Part shown: positions 24,392 to 32,601 of the stretch, in pieces
How positions within the stretch are numbered: position 1 is the first letter of the stretch
Layout of the letters: the number at the start of each line of letters is the position of its first letter
Origin: Ancylobacter sp. TS-1
Lineage (GTDB): Bacteria > Pseudomonadota > Alphaproteobacteria > Rhizobiales > Xanthobacteraceae
Length of the DNA stretch: 64,000 bases
NCBI RefSeq assembly: GCF_009223885.1
Contig: NZ_CP045144.1
Location: forward strand, 186,001 to 250,000
Direction of reading: 5' to 3'
The notes under the pieces: generated by a model
What the model saw: the letters and a program-made list of their open reading frames with translations, nothing else
What the model was told of the DNA's origin: nothing
The model's database searches: none
Made by a program: the position numbers and the translations under genes

Positions 24392-25981
24392 TCAGGCCAG
24401 CGCGTCGATGGGGATGGTGCCGAAGGTCGCGCGCTCCTCGGCGTCGAGCTGCGCGATGAGCCCGGTCTCCCAGGCGAGATAGCGCCGCGAGGCCTCCGCA
24501 TTGCCGTCGTGCCGGTCGTGCACGAACCAGACGCGGTCGCGCGCCTTGTCGCGGCCGAGCGGCCGGCGCATGGCCTCCACCGGCCAGCCCGCCGCCGCGC
24601 AGGTGTCGAGATCGGCGGCCAGCCATTCGGCGGTGATGCCGATTTCCGCGAGATCGCGGGCAGCGCCCGCCACCACGCCCGCCTCACCCTGCAGCAGCAC
24701 GCGCGAGGTTCCCGGCGGCAGAGGACCGGGCAGGTCGACGCGCATCGACCAGCGGGCGCAGACAAGGCGGCGTTCCTCCCATTCCGAGGAGGAGCGCAGG
24801 TCGAACAGCGGAAAGCCATCCCCAGCGCGCGCCCAGGCCACGCGCGGATCGACCATGGGCGGCGGTGCGGGCGGCATCAGCTGCGGGGCCGGAACCACGG
24901 GCACGCCCGCGCCGGGCTCGTCGTCGAGCGCCAGCACGTGCACCTCGTAGCCGAGCGCCCGCAGGAACAGGCCCGCCAGCCCCGCGCGCAGGCCGGTGTC
25001 GTCCATCAGCACGAGGCGGGCGTTGCGCACGCCGACATACTGGTCGGTGGCCTGAATGAGCTGTCCCGCTAGTACGGGGACGGCGCCCGGGGCAGGGCGG
25101 TCTGCGCGTTCCTGGACATTGCGCAGGTCGAACAGGAAGGGCGTGCGGCCCGGCTCGGCCAGCAGAGCGCTCGCCCCCGCCACGTCGGTACGGGTGAGGC
25201 CGGAGGCGTCGATGAGGCGCGCGGCGCGCGCGCGGCTGGCGGCGGTTGCGGCCGCGTCGAGCGTGGGGAGCGGGTCGGCGCGCGCGCCGCGATCCAGCGG
25301 CAGGCCGGCGAGTGCCCAGCCCTGCGTGCCGTTCTCCAGCGCATAGACGGGGTTACGGACACCGAGCGCGCGCAATCCCAGCGCCCCGACGATGCCGCGC
25401 GTGCGGCCGGCGCAGGTGATGACGATGGGTGTCTCGTCATCCGTGGCGACCGTCGCCAGGCGGTGCGCCAGTTCGCCATTGGGCACGCAGCGCGCGCCGC
25501 CGATGCGCATCTTGGCGTATTCGGCGGGCGGGCGGGCATCGAAGAACAGATGCGCGCGCCCCTCGCGCTGCCATTGGGCGAGCGTGGGGGCGTCGATGGT
25601 CCTGGGGTGGTGGGCGTGTTCGAGCAGTTCGCCGAGCGTCTTGCTCGGCACGTTGACGCCGGCAAACAGGCCGTAGCCGGTCGCCTTCCAGGCCGGCACG
25701 CCGCCGATCACCAGCGTGATGTCGGTGTAGCCGCAGGCGGCCAGCCGCCGGGCCGCGCGTTCGGCCACCCCGTCGTCGTCGTCGACCAGAAGCAGCGGGC
25801 AATCCCGGCGCGGGACGAGGGCAACTGCCGACAGTTCGAGCCGGCCATAGGGGCACGGAATCGCAAAAAGCGGATGGCCGTCGCCAAAGGCGGCGGCCTC
25901 CCGCACATCGAGCAACGCGATTTCGCCACCGGCAAGGAGGCGGCGCCGGGCCGCCTCCGCCGTCACGCGGGCCGGCTTCAT
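24392..25981 (-). CDS. Multi-domain rhodanese-like sulfurtransferase (four tandem domains)
   Basis: A 529-residue protein made of four rhodanese folds in tandem (roughly residues 1-110, 130-245, 260-370, 385-490). Each repeats the LLDVRE / FDARPPAEY / FDLRNVQE / FDLRSSSEW strand and a GYT/GVP or GxGWxLAGLP closing segment. Only domain two keeps the active-site Cys, in CAGRTRG (Cys190); in domains one, three and four the loop holds Asp-Asp or Gln-Gly-Glu. It should therefore transfer one sulfur at a time, with the other domains structural or for binding. The ATG overlaps the TGA of the upstream hydrolase (ATGA), so both proteins are coupled. No signal peptide. Confidence 0.85.
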   Translation of the reverse strand: MKPARVTAEAARRRLLAGGEIALLDVREAAAFGDGHPLFAIPCPYGRLELSAVALVPRRDCPLLLVDDDDGVAERAARRLAACGYTDITLVIGGVPAWKATGYGLFAGVNVPSKTLGELLEHAHHPRTIDAPTLAQWQREGRAHLFFDARPPAEYAKMRIGGARCVPNGELAHRLATVATDDETPIVITCAGRTRGIVGALGLRALGVRNPVYALENGTQGWALAGLPLDRGARADPLPTLDAAATAASRARAARLIDASGLTRTDVAGASALLAEPGRTPFLFDLRNVQERADRPAPGAVPVLAGQLIQATDQYVGVRNARLVLMDDTGLRAGLAGLFLRALGYEVHVLALDDEPGAGVPVVPAPQLMPPAPPPMVDPRVAWARAGDGFPLFDLRSSSEWEERRLVCARWSMRVDLPGPLPPGTSRVLLQGEAGVVAGAARDLAEIGITAEWLAADLDTCAAAGWPVEAMRRPLGRDKARDRVWFVHDRHDGNAEASRRYLAWETGLIAQLDAEERATFGTIPIDALA

Positions 25982-26907
25982 GTCACGGGCTCACCGCGGA
26001 AGAAGCGGTAGAAGGCCGCGTAGACGAGATCGGGCCGGTGTTCGGCCGGGTAATGCCCCGTCGGAATCGGCAGGCCGATCACGTCGTCGGCCCATTCCGA
26101 CCACGCCTCGACCGGCTTGAAGTGGCGCCCGCAATGGCTGTTGGTGCCCCAGATGACCATGGTCGGGCAGGCGATCTTGCGCTTGCCATAGTCGGCCGTG
26201 TCCATGTCGAGGTCGACGGTGATGGTGGCGCGATAGTCCTCGCAGACCGCGTGGATCTGCTCCGGTGTGGCGCAGCGGATGTATTCCGCGATGGCCTCGG
26301 GGGTGAAGATGTCGAGCCCCACGCCCTTCTTGTTGAGCTTGTAGCGCATGTAATAGTCGAGGTCGGCGCCGAGCAGGTTCTCGGGGAAGGGCGCCTTCTG
26401 CGCCATGAAGAACCAGTGGTAGCTCTCGCGCGCCCAGCCCAGCGTGATGTTGTTCAGCACATGGTGGGTCGGCACGATGTCGAGCGCCGCATAGTGGGTG
26501 ACGCGCTCGGGATGGTCGAGGGCCATGCGGAAGCCGACGCGGGCGCCGCGGTCATGGCCGGCGACCGCGAAGGTCTTGTGGCCGAGCGCGTCCATGACGT
26601 CGAAGGCGTCCTCGCCGATGGAGCGGAACGAATAGCCGGAATGGTCCTCGCCGCCATAGGGCTTGGAGCTGTCGCCATAGCCGCGCATGTCGATGGCGAT
26701 CACCGAGAAGTCGCGCGCCAGCGAGGGGGCGACCTTGTGCCAGCTCACCAGCGTCAGCGGGTTGCCGTGGATGAGCAGCAGCGGCGGACCTTCGCCGGCG
26801 GTGGCGACGTTGATCTCGGCGCCGCGCGTCTTGATGCGCTGGAAGGTGAAGCCCTCCATAAGCCGGGTGGACGATACGAGTTCGGGAACGGCTTCTGCGA
26901 CGACCAT
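25978..26907 (-). CDS. Alpha/beta hydrolase, haloacetate (fluoroacetate) dehalogenase-like
   Basis: A 309-residue alpha/beta hydrolase that keeps the residue set known for fluoroacetate dehalogenases: nucleophile Asp119 in GHDRGAR with Arg120 and Arg123 for the carboxylate, Asp143 in ALDIVP, His285 in PTGHYP, and halide-pocket His164-Trp165 (SYHWFF) and Tyr225 (CEDYR). The oxyanion block is IHGNPLTLVSWHKVAP. It should hydrolyse a C-halogen bond next to a carboxylate; whether the native substrate is a haloacetate cannot be told. ATG at 26907 follows GAGGAG by six bases. Coupled to the rhodanese gene, and the promoter has the ACTGTCAACA word shared with the carboxylate locus. Confidence 0.88.
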   Translation of the reverse strand: MVVAEAVPELVSSTRLMEGFTFQRIKTRGAEINVATAGEGPPLLLIHGNPLTLVSWHKVAPSLARDFSVIAIDMRGYGDSSKPYGGEDHSGYSFRSIGEDAFDVMDALGHKTFAVAGHDRGARVGFRMALDHPERVTHYAALDIVPTHHVLNNITLGWARESYHWFFMAQKAPFPENLLGADLDYYMRYKLNKKGVGLDIFTPEAIAEYIRCATPEQIHAVCEDYRATITVDLDMDTADYGKRKIACPTMVIWGTNSHCGRHFKPVEAWSEWADDVIGLPIPTGHYPAEHRPDLVYAAFYRFFRGEPVT

Positions 26908-26953
26908 GGGCGCCTCCTCTCCTGTTGCTCGGATGTTTCGCCCGAGTTTTGCC

Positions 26954-26968
26954 AACTGTCAACAATTT
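26954..26968. promoter_or_regulatory. ACTGTCAACA operator word upstream of the dehalogenase-like gene
   Basis: AACTGTCAACAATTT repeats the word found at 13192-13207 (15 of 15 bases identical over AACTGTCAACAATTT). It lies 47 bp upstream of the hydrolase start on the minus strand, a usual promoter position. Confidence 0.55.
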
Positions 26969-27074
26969 GGTCGAAAGCGCAAGGCAAAAGGCAACGGAAG
27001 CCGGAATCTCCCCGCGATTGATGGCGTTCTGGCGACGATCGGGCGCCGACGATGCCCTGCGGGCACCGTTCGGT

Positions 27075-27995
27075 TCACCCCTGCCGGACGGCGGCGAGGT
27101 GCCGGGCGAAGTCCGGCTCGGCCATCAGCCGCTTGCAGCGCTCGAAGCGGTTGACCGCATAGGCCCAGAAGTCGTCCACCGGGTTGCCGTTGGCGTGCTG
27201 GATGAGGCCCCACAGCGTCCACAGCAGGTCGCACATCGCCTTGTAGAGCACCATGCGGCCCCGATCCGCCGCACTCGCCGGTCCGCCGAAATAGGCGGTG
27301 AGCAGCGCCTCGTCCTGTGCCGCGTCGAAGCCGCCTTCGACCGAGACGTCGCCAAGGTCCCACATCGGGTCGTTCATGCCGGAATATTCCCAGTCGACGA
27401 TCCACATGCGCGTTCCCGTGTCGATGAAGTTCTCGCACAGTGGGTCGCAATGGCAGGGGGCGAGCGGCAGCGGATGTGCGGCGAGCGCCTCGCGTACCGC
27501 GCCGGCCTCGGCCACCACGTCGTGATAGCCCTCGGGAAGCTGCGCGCCGAGCTTCGCCAGCACGCCGAGATAGTCGTCGATCATCGCGAACAGCTCGAAG
27601 CGGAAGGCGAAGGTCTCGCCGCTGTCATGCAGGCGCCGCAGCGTCCGGCCGGCCCGCGTCACCGCGCCGGGAAGGATGCGGAAGCCTTCCGGGCTCAGCG
27701 TGGTGGCGCCCTCGATGAAGGTCGACAGCATCAGCCCGTCCGCATCGGTGTAGAGCACGTGGGGGGAGACGCCGGCCGCCGCCGCCGCGCGGGCGTTGAT
27801 CGCCTCCACCTTGCGGTCGATATAGGCCTGCGTGCCGGCGCCGGGTAGGCGCAGGCAGTAGACCTCGCCGCCGAGTTCGACCCGGTAGACGAGGTTGGTG
27901 AGCCCGCCGAGCCGGCTCAGCGCGGCGCCGGAGACATCGCGCCCGGTGAAGAAGGGGAGGGCGGCGAGCGCCTCCCGGGCCTGTTGCTCGCTCAC
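27075..27995 (-). CDS. Aminoglycoside phosphotransferase/choline kinase-fold protein (first copy)
   Basis: A 306-residue kinase of the APH/choline kinase fold. The catalytic loop is PCHCDPLCENFID (HxDxxxxN, normally HGD) and the metal-binding motif is VDWEYSGMNDPMWDLGD (DxD-like), while LGGLTNLVYRVELGGEVYCLRLPG forms the glycine-rich ATP-binding strand. Such enzymes phosphorylate choline, ethanolamine, thiamine or similar alcohols. GTG at 27995 is preceded by AAGGAGG at six bases and gives the normal N-terminus. Last gene of the betaine/amine operon, 11 bp after the FAD oxidase gene; a related kinase opens the catabolic part of the same operon. Confidence 0.87.
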   Translation of the reverse strand: MSEQQAREALAALPFFTGRDVSGAALSRLGGLTNLVYRVELGGEVYCLRLPGAGTQAYIDRKVEAINARAAAAAGVSPHVLYTDADGLMLSTFIEGATTLSPEGFRILPGAVTRAGRTLRRLHDSGETFAFRFELFAMIDDYLGVLAKLGAQLPEGYHDVVAEAGAVREALAAHPLPLAPCHCDPLCENFIDTGTRMWIVDWEYSGMNDPMWDLGDVSVEGGFDAAQDEALLTAYFGGPASAADRGRMVLYKAMCDLLWTLWGLIQHANGNPVDDFWAYAVNRFERCKRLMAEPDFARHLAAVRQG

Positions 27996-28006
27996 CCCAG
28001 CCTCCT

Positions 28007-29230
28007 TCAGTGGCCGATATGGTAGTAGGTTTCGAGGATGTGCTGCGCTTGGCGCCGCGCCTCGTCCCAGTCGAACCCGCCCGCGAAGCGGTCCGGCGAC
28101 AGGCTCTTCACATAGGGCGAAGGGTCTTTTTCGGTCAGCGCCTCGACCACGTGGCGGCCGATGCCGGCCGAGCCGGAGACGCCATGGGCGTTGCAGCCGG
28201 TGGCGCAGACGAAGCCGGGAACCTGGGCGCTCTCGCCGATGATGAAGCGCCCGTCCGGCGTGAAGGTCGGCCAGCCGGTGAAGACGTGGCGGATCGGCTG
28301 GTCGCACAGCGCGCCGCCGAAGGGGCGGAACTCCTCCATGAAGTTCGCCAGCACCGGCCAGTCCTCGGCGATGGCGGGCAGGCGCTCGCCGAGGCCGTAG
28401 CCGCGCGGGTCGAGCGACATCGCCTCCGGCTCCCAGCCGCCGATCAGCAGCGCGTTGGCGTCGGCGCGCGCATAGAGCGTGCCGTCGGGCATGCGCAGCA
28501 CCGGCATGTCCGGGCGGATCCAGTCGGTCGGCGTGGTGATCATGTAATGGTGGCGCACCGGGATGACCGGCAGGTCGAGGCCGACGAGGCGCCCGACATG
28601 GTAGCCATGGGCGCCGGCGGCGTTGATCGCCATGGCGCAGGCGATCTCCTCGCCCTCCTGCGTGACGACACCGGCGACGCGGCCGCCTTCCAGCCGGATG
28701 CCGGCAACGCCGGCGCTGGTCTTGAAGCGCACGCCGAGCTTGCGGGCCTCGTGCTGGTAGGAGGCGACGAGATCGGCCGGCTGCAGATAGCCGTCGGTGG
28801 GGCAGAACAGGATGGCCTTCGCCGCCTCGAAATCGAGATGGGGCCAGAGCCGGCGCGCGGCGGGCGCGTCGAGCAGCTCGACCTCCAGCCCCGCCTCGCT
28901 GGCGACCGCCATCATGTGGCGGAACTCGGCGACGCGTTCCTCGGTCTGGGCGAGGCGCAGGCTGCCGGTCTGCCGCCAGCTCGGCTTCATCTCCGACTCG
29001 CGCTCCAGCCGCGCGAAGGTGGCGACCGACCACATGGCGAGCTTGGTGCGCTCCAGCGAGGCGCGCACCTGCCCGACGAGGCCGGCGGCCTGCGGGCTGG
29101 TGACGGCGCAGAGCGAGGATTCCCGCTCCAGCAGAAGAATGTCCCTGAAGCCCGCCTCCGCGAGCTGGAGGGCGACGCCGGTGCCGACCGCGCCGCCGCC
29201 GATGATGACGATTTGCGCCGAGGTGCTCAC
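28007..29230 (-). CDS. FAD-dependent amine oxidoreductase (DAO family, sarcosine/glycine oxidase-like)
   Basis: A 407-residue DAO-family flavoprotein. The FAD-binding Rossmann motif is VIIGGGAVGTGVALQLAEAG (residues 7-26), followed by the second contact GLVGQVRAS and the C-terminal ATGCNAHGVSGSAGIGRHV block. Where covalently flavinylated relatives have a His before AAGL, this protein has SPQAAGL, so FAD is probably non-covalent. It likely oxidises an N-methyl amino acid or related secondary amine. The GTG start overlaps the TGA of the upstream flavoenzyme by four bases (GTGA), so translation is coupled. Confidence 0.88.
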   Translation of the reverse strand: MSTSAQIVIIGGGAVGTGVALQLAEAGFRDILLLERESSLCAVTSPQAAGLVGQVRASLERTKLAMWSVATFARLERESEMKPSWRQTGSLRLAQTEERVAEFRHMMAVASEAGLEVELLDAPAARRLWPHLDFEAAKAILFCPTDGYLQPADLVASYQHEARKLGVRFKTSAGVAGIRLEGGRVAGVVTQEGEEIACAMAINAAGAHGYHVGRLVGLDLPVIPVRHHYMITTPTDWIRPDMPVLRMPDGTLYARADANALLIGGWEPEAMSLDPRGYGLGERLPAIAEDWPVLANFMEEFRPFGGALCDQPIRHVFTGWPTFTPDGRFIIGESAQVPGFVCATGCNAHGVSGSAGIGRHVVEALTEKDPSPYVKSLSPDRFAGGFDWDEARRQAQHILETYYHIGH

Positions 29231-31677
29231 GCTTTCACCTTGCTCATCTTGGGGTCGTAGAAGGGGGCGAGGGAGACGCTGGCCGGCACGCGGACGCCCG
29301 CCACCTCCAGCTCATAGGCGCCGGAGAGCACATAGTCGGCGTCGACGCCCTCGGTATCGCGCACATAGCCGTAACCGACCGGCTTGCCGAGCGTGTAGCC
29401 GAAGCCGCCGGAGGACAGCCAGCCGGCCCGCCGCCCGTTGCGGTAGATGGTCTCGCGGCCGAGCAGCACGACGTCGGGATCGTCCACCGTGAAGCCGGCG
29501 AGCAGGCGCGGCAGGGGCTTGGCCCGCTGCGCTTCCAGCGCCTCGCGGCCGAGGAAGTTCTGGTTGGACTTCAGCTTCACCGCCCAGCCGAGGCCGGCGA
29601 CGAGCGGGGAATGGTCCGGCCCGATCTCGGCGCCCCAGGCGCGATAGCCCTTCTCCAGCCGCAGCGTCTCGATGGCGCGGTAGCCGGCGAGCGCGAGGCC
29701 GTGCGGACGGCCGGCCTCGACGAGCGCGTCGAACACGGTGGCGGCGAATTCGGCCGGCAGGTGAAGCTCCCAGCCAAGCTCGCCGACATAGGTCACGCGC
29801 AGCGCCGTCACCGGCGCCCCGGCGATGCCGATGCGCTTCACCCGGCCGAAGGGGAAGCCCTCGTTGGAGATGTCGTCGTCGGTGAGCGTCGCGAGGATGT
29901 CGCGCGCCCTAGGGCCGAACAGCGACAGGGTGGCGCCCGACGAGGTGACGTCGATCAGCTTCGCGTCGAGCCCTTCGGGGATGTTGCGGGCGATCCAGTC
30001 GAAATCATGGGTCGCGAAGCCGGTGCCGGTGACGATGTAGTAGCGGTCGGGCGCGAGGCGGGCGACGGTGAGGTCGCACTCGATGCCGCCCTTGTGGTTG
30101 AGGAGCTGGGTGTAGATCAGCGTTCCCGGCGGCCTGGCGACATCGTTGGCGCAGATCCAGGACAGCGCGGCCTCGGCGTCCGGCCCGACCATCTCGAACT
30201 TGGCGAAGGAGGTCTGATCGAACAGCACCGCCCGCTCGCGGCAGGCTTCATGCTCGCGCCCGACGGCGGCGAACCAGTTCGGCCGCTCGAAGGAATAGCG
30301 GTCGCGCGGCGCCTCGCCTTCGCCGGCGAACCAGTTGGCGCGCTCCCAGCCGAGCTTCTCGCCGAACACCGCGCCGGCCGCCTTCAGCCGGTCATAGAGC
30401 GGCGAGCGGCGCAGGGGCCGGCCGCTGGAATGCTCCTCGGCGGGCCAGGCCATGGTGTAGTGCTTGGCATAGGCTTCCAGCGTGCGGGTGCGCACCCAGC
30501 CCTCGTCGCGGTGATTGGCGCCGAAGCGGCGGATGTCGACCGGCCAGAGGTCATAGGGCGGCTCGCCCTTGGCCACCCATTCGGCCAGCGCCATGCCGGC
30601 GCCGCCGCCCGAGGCGATGCCGAAGGCGTTGAAGCCGGCGCCGACGAAGACGCCCTTCACCTCCGGCGCCTCGCCGAGGATGAAATTGCCGTCCGGCGTG
30701 AAGCTCTCCGGCCCGTTGATGAGCTGGCGCACGCCCGCCGTCTCCAGCGCCGGCACGCGGCCGAGCATCAGGTTCATCAGCGGCTCGAAATGCTCCCAGT
30801 TCTCCTGCAGCAGCGAGAAGTGGAAGCCGTCCGGTATGCCCTTCTGCGCCCAGGGGATCGGGTTCGGCTCATAGCCGCCGGCCACCAGCCCGCCGACCTC
30901 CTCCTTGTAATAGGTCAGGCGGTCCGGGTCGCGCAGGGTCGGCAGGTTGCGCGGCACGCCCTCGATCGGCTCCGTCACCATGTACTGGTGCTGCACGGCG
31001 ACGAGCGGGATGTTGACGCCGGCCAGCCGGCCGAGCGCGCGCGACCACATGCCGGCGCAGATCACCACCTTCTCGCAGGCGATGCGCCCCTGCGTGGTGA
31101 CGACCGCTTTCACCTTGCCGAGCTCGACCTCGATGGCCTCGACGCCGATCTCCTCGGCAATGGTCACGCCCGCCATGCGCGCGCCCTTAGCGAGCGCCTG
31201 CGTGATGTCGGAGGGGTTGGCCTGCCCGTCCGTGGGGAGAAACGCGGCGCCGACCACGTCGTCGACGGTCATCAGCGGCCACAGCTCCTGCGCCTCCTTC
31301 GGGGTGAGAAGCTGCATGTCGAGGCCGAAGCTCTTGGCGGTGGTGGCCTGCCGCTTTACCTCGGTCCAGCGGTCGGCGTTGCAGGCGAGGCGCAGGCCGC
31401 CATTCATCTTCCAGCCGGTGGCGAGGCCCGTCTCCTCCTCCAGCCGCTTGTAGACGGCGACGGATTCGCCGAGCAGCTGGGTGATGTTGGCGCTGGTGCG
31501 CAACTGGCCGACGAGCCCGGCGGCGTGCCAGGTCGAGCCGGAGGTGAGCTTGTTGCGCTCCAGCAGGATGACGTCGGTCCAGCCCATCTTGCCGAGGTGA
31601 TAGGCGGTGGAGCAGCCGACGATGCCGCCGCCGATGACGACGACGCGGGCGGAGGAGGGGAGATCAGGGGCACTCAT
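29227..31677 (-). CDS. FAD-dependent dehydrogenase with C-terminal GcvT domain (dimethylglycine/sarcosine dehydrogenase-like)
   Basis: An 816-residue fusion: N-terminal DAO domain (residues about 8-375; VVVIGGGIVGCSTAYHLGKM) and C-terminal aminomethyltransferase/GcvT domains (about 430-810). STWHAAGLVG contains the His that carries covalent FAD in mitochondrial dimethylglycine and sarcosine dehydrogenases. The GcvT half (SFAKFEMVGPDAEAALSWI, LRVTYVGELGWELHLPAEF) normally passes the released one-carbon unit to tetrahydrofolate. It should demethylate an N-methylated amino acid derived from the betaine imported by the adjacent transporter. The native substrate is inferred, not shown. Confidence 0.92.
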   Translation of the reverse strand: MSAPDLPSSARVVVIGGGIVGCSTAYHLGKMGWTDVILLERNKLTSGSTWHAAGLVGQLRTSANITQLLGESVAVYKRLEEETGLATGWKMNGGLRLACNADRWTEVKRQATTAKSFGLDMQLLTPKEAQELWPLMTVDDVVGAAFLPTDGQANPSDITQALAKGARMAGVTIAEEIGVEAIEVELGKVKAVVTTQGRIACEKVVICAGMWSRALGRLAGVNIPLVAVQHQYMVTEPIEGVPRNLPTLRDPDRLTYYKEEVGGLVAGGYEPNPIPWAQKGIPDGFHFSLLQENWEHFEPLMNLMLGRVPALETAGVRQLINGPESFTPDGNFILGEAPEVKGVFVGAGFNAFGIASGGGAGMALAEWVAKGEPPYDLWPVDIRRFGANHRDEGWVRTRTLEAYAKHYTMAWPAEEHSSGRPLRRSPLYDRLKAAGAVFGEKLGWERANWFAGEGEAPRDRYSFERPNWFAAVGREHEACRERAVLFDQTSFAKFEMVGPDAEAALSWICANDVARPPGTLIYTQLLNHKGGIECDLTVARLAPDRYYIVTGTGFATHDFDWIARNIPEGLDAKLIDVTSSGATLSLFGPRARDILATLTDDDISNEGFPFGRVKRIGIAGAPVTALRVTYVGELGWELHLPAEFAATVFDALVEAGRPHGLALAGYRAIETLRLEKGYRAWGAEIGPDHSPLVAGLGWAVKLKSNQNFLGREALEAQRAKPLPRLLAGFTVDDPDVVLLGRETIYRNGRRAGWLSSGGFGYTLGKPVGYGYVRDTEGVDADYVLSGAYELEVAGVRVPASVSLAPFYDPKMSKVKA

Positions 31678-31722
31678 CGGCGGTCCATTTCGTTGCACGC
31701 GGCAAGCGGGTTCGTGGCGAAG

Positions 31723-32601
31723 TCAAAGCTGGTCCAGCGTTTCGAGGGCGGCCTCGAAGCGGGCGAGGTTGTCCTCGGTATAGGCGCGGTAGTCGAAATC
31801 GATGGAGGAATGGACCTCCGAGACCATGCTCCACATGGCCTCGCGCAGCAGCGAGGCGGCGAGCATGGCCTGGAAGGAATGGGTGAGCGCGGCATCCGGC
31901 GGCGTGCCGAAATAGAGCGTTAGCGCCCGCTCGGTCTCGGCCGGGCTGAAGCCGTTGTTGGAGGCGAGGCCGCCAAGGTCGAACAGCGGCGAGTTGAAGC
32001 CGCAATAGTCCCAGTCGATCAGCCAGAGGCGCTTGCCGTCGTCGAGGAGGTTGCCCGGCAGCAGGTCGTTATGGCCGAAGACCAGATCGACCGGCCCGAC
32101 CGCGCGCCGCAGCCGTTCGGCCAGGGTGAGCAGGCGCGGCAGCTCGCCCTTGAGGCGGAAGCCGGCGGCATCGAGCCGGTGCGCGTAGTCGCGCACCACA
32201 TGGAACACCCAGAAAGCCGGCGCGCCGCCGCGCAGATGGAGCTGCACGCCCTCATGCGCCTGCTTCACCAGCGCCACCACGCGGTCGAGATCGGCGCGCA
32301 CATCCTCGGCCGCGAAGGTGCGGCCCTCGATATGGTCGAGCACGAGGATGCCGGGCTCGGCGTGCAGCACGGCGGGCGAGACGCCGGCGGCATGGGCGGC
32401 GCGGCTGGCGGCAAGCTCGGCGGCGCGCGAGATGCCGTGCTCGGGAATGTCCTCGCCGACCCGCACCACATAGCGCCGGCCGGCATCTTCCACGAGGAAG
32501 TTGGTGTTGGTGATGCCCCCGGTCAGCGGGCGCGGATCGACCTTGCCGCGCCAGAGGGCGAGGCCGCGCACCTTGTCGAGCGTGTTCGCCGCACCGCTCA
32601 T
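31723..32601 (-). CDS. Aminoglycoside phosphotransferase/choline kinase-fold protein (second copy)
   Basis: A 292-residue choline-kinase-like protein. It shows the glycine-rich GGITNTNFLVEDAGRRYVVR strand, catalytic loop VFGHNDLLPGNLL (HNDxxxxN) and IDWDYCGFNSPLFDLGG metal-binding motif. It is a paralogue of the protein at 27.1-28.0 kb and closer to canonical choline/ethanolamine kinases (HNDL loop kept). It sits directly after the permease gene with an ATGA overlap, ahead of the two flavoenzymes. Import, phosphorylation and oxidation may therefore act in one route, perhaps on a hydroxylated quaternary amine. Confidence 0.87.
   Translation of the reverse strand: MSGAANTLDKVRGLALWRGKVDPRPLTGGITNTNFLVEDAGRRYVVRVGEDIPEHGISRAAELAASRAAHAAGVSPAVLHAEPGILVLDHIEGRTFAAEDVRADLDRVVALVKQAHEGVQLHLRGGAPAFWVFHVVRDYAHRLDAAGFRLKGELPRLLTLAERLRRAVGPVDLVFGHNDLLPGNLLDDGKRLWLIDWDYCGFNSPLFDLGGLASNNGFSPAETERALTLYFGTPPDAALTHSFQAMLAASLLREAMWSMVSEVHSSIDFDYRAYTEDNLARFEAALETLDQL

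Noticed and set aside
22566..24626. A long minus-strand open frame opposite tctA
   Set aside because: Its Arg/His/Asp-rich translation has no domain and lies opposite a well-conserved transporter gene.
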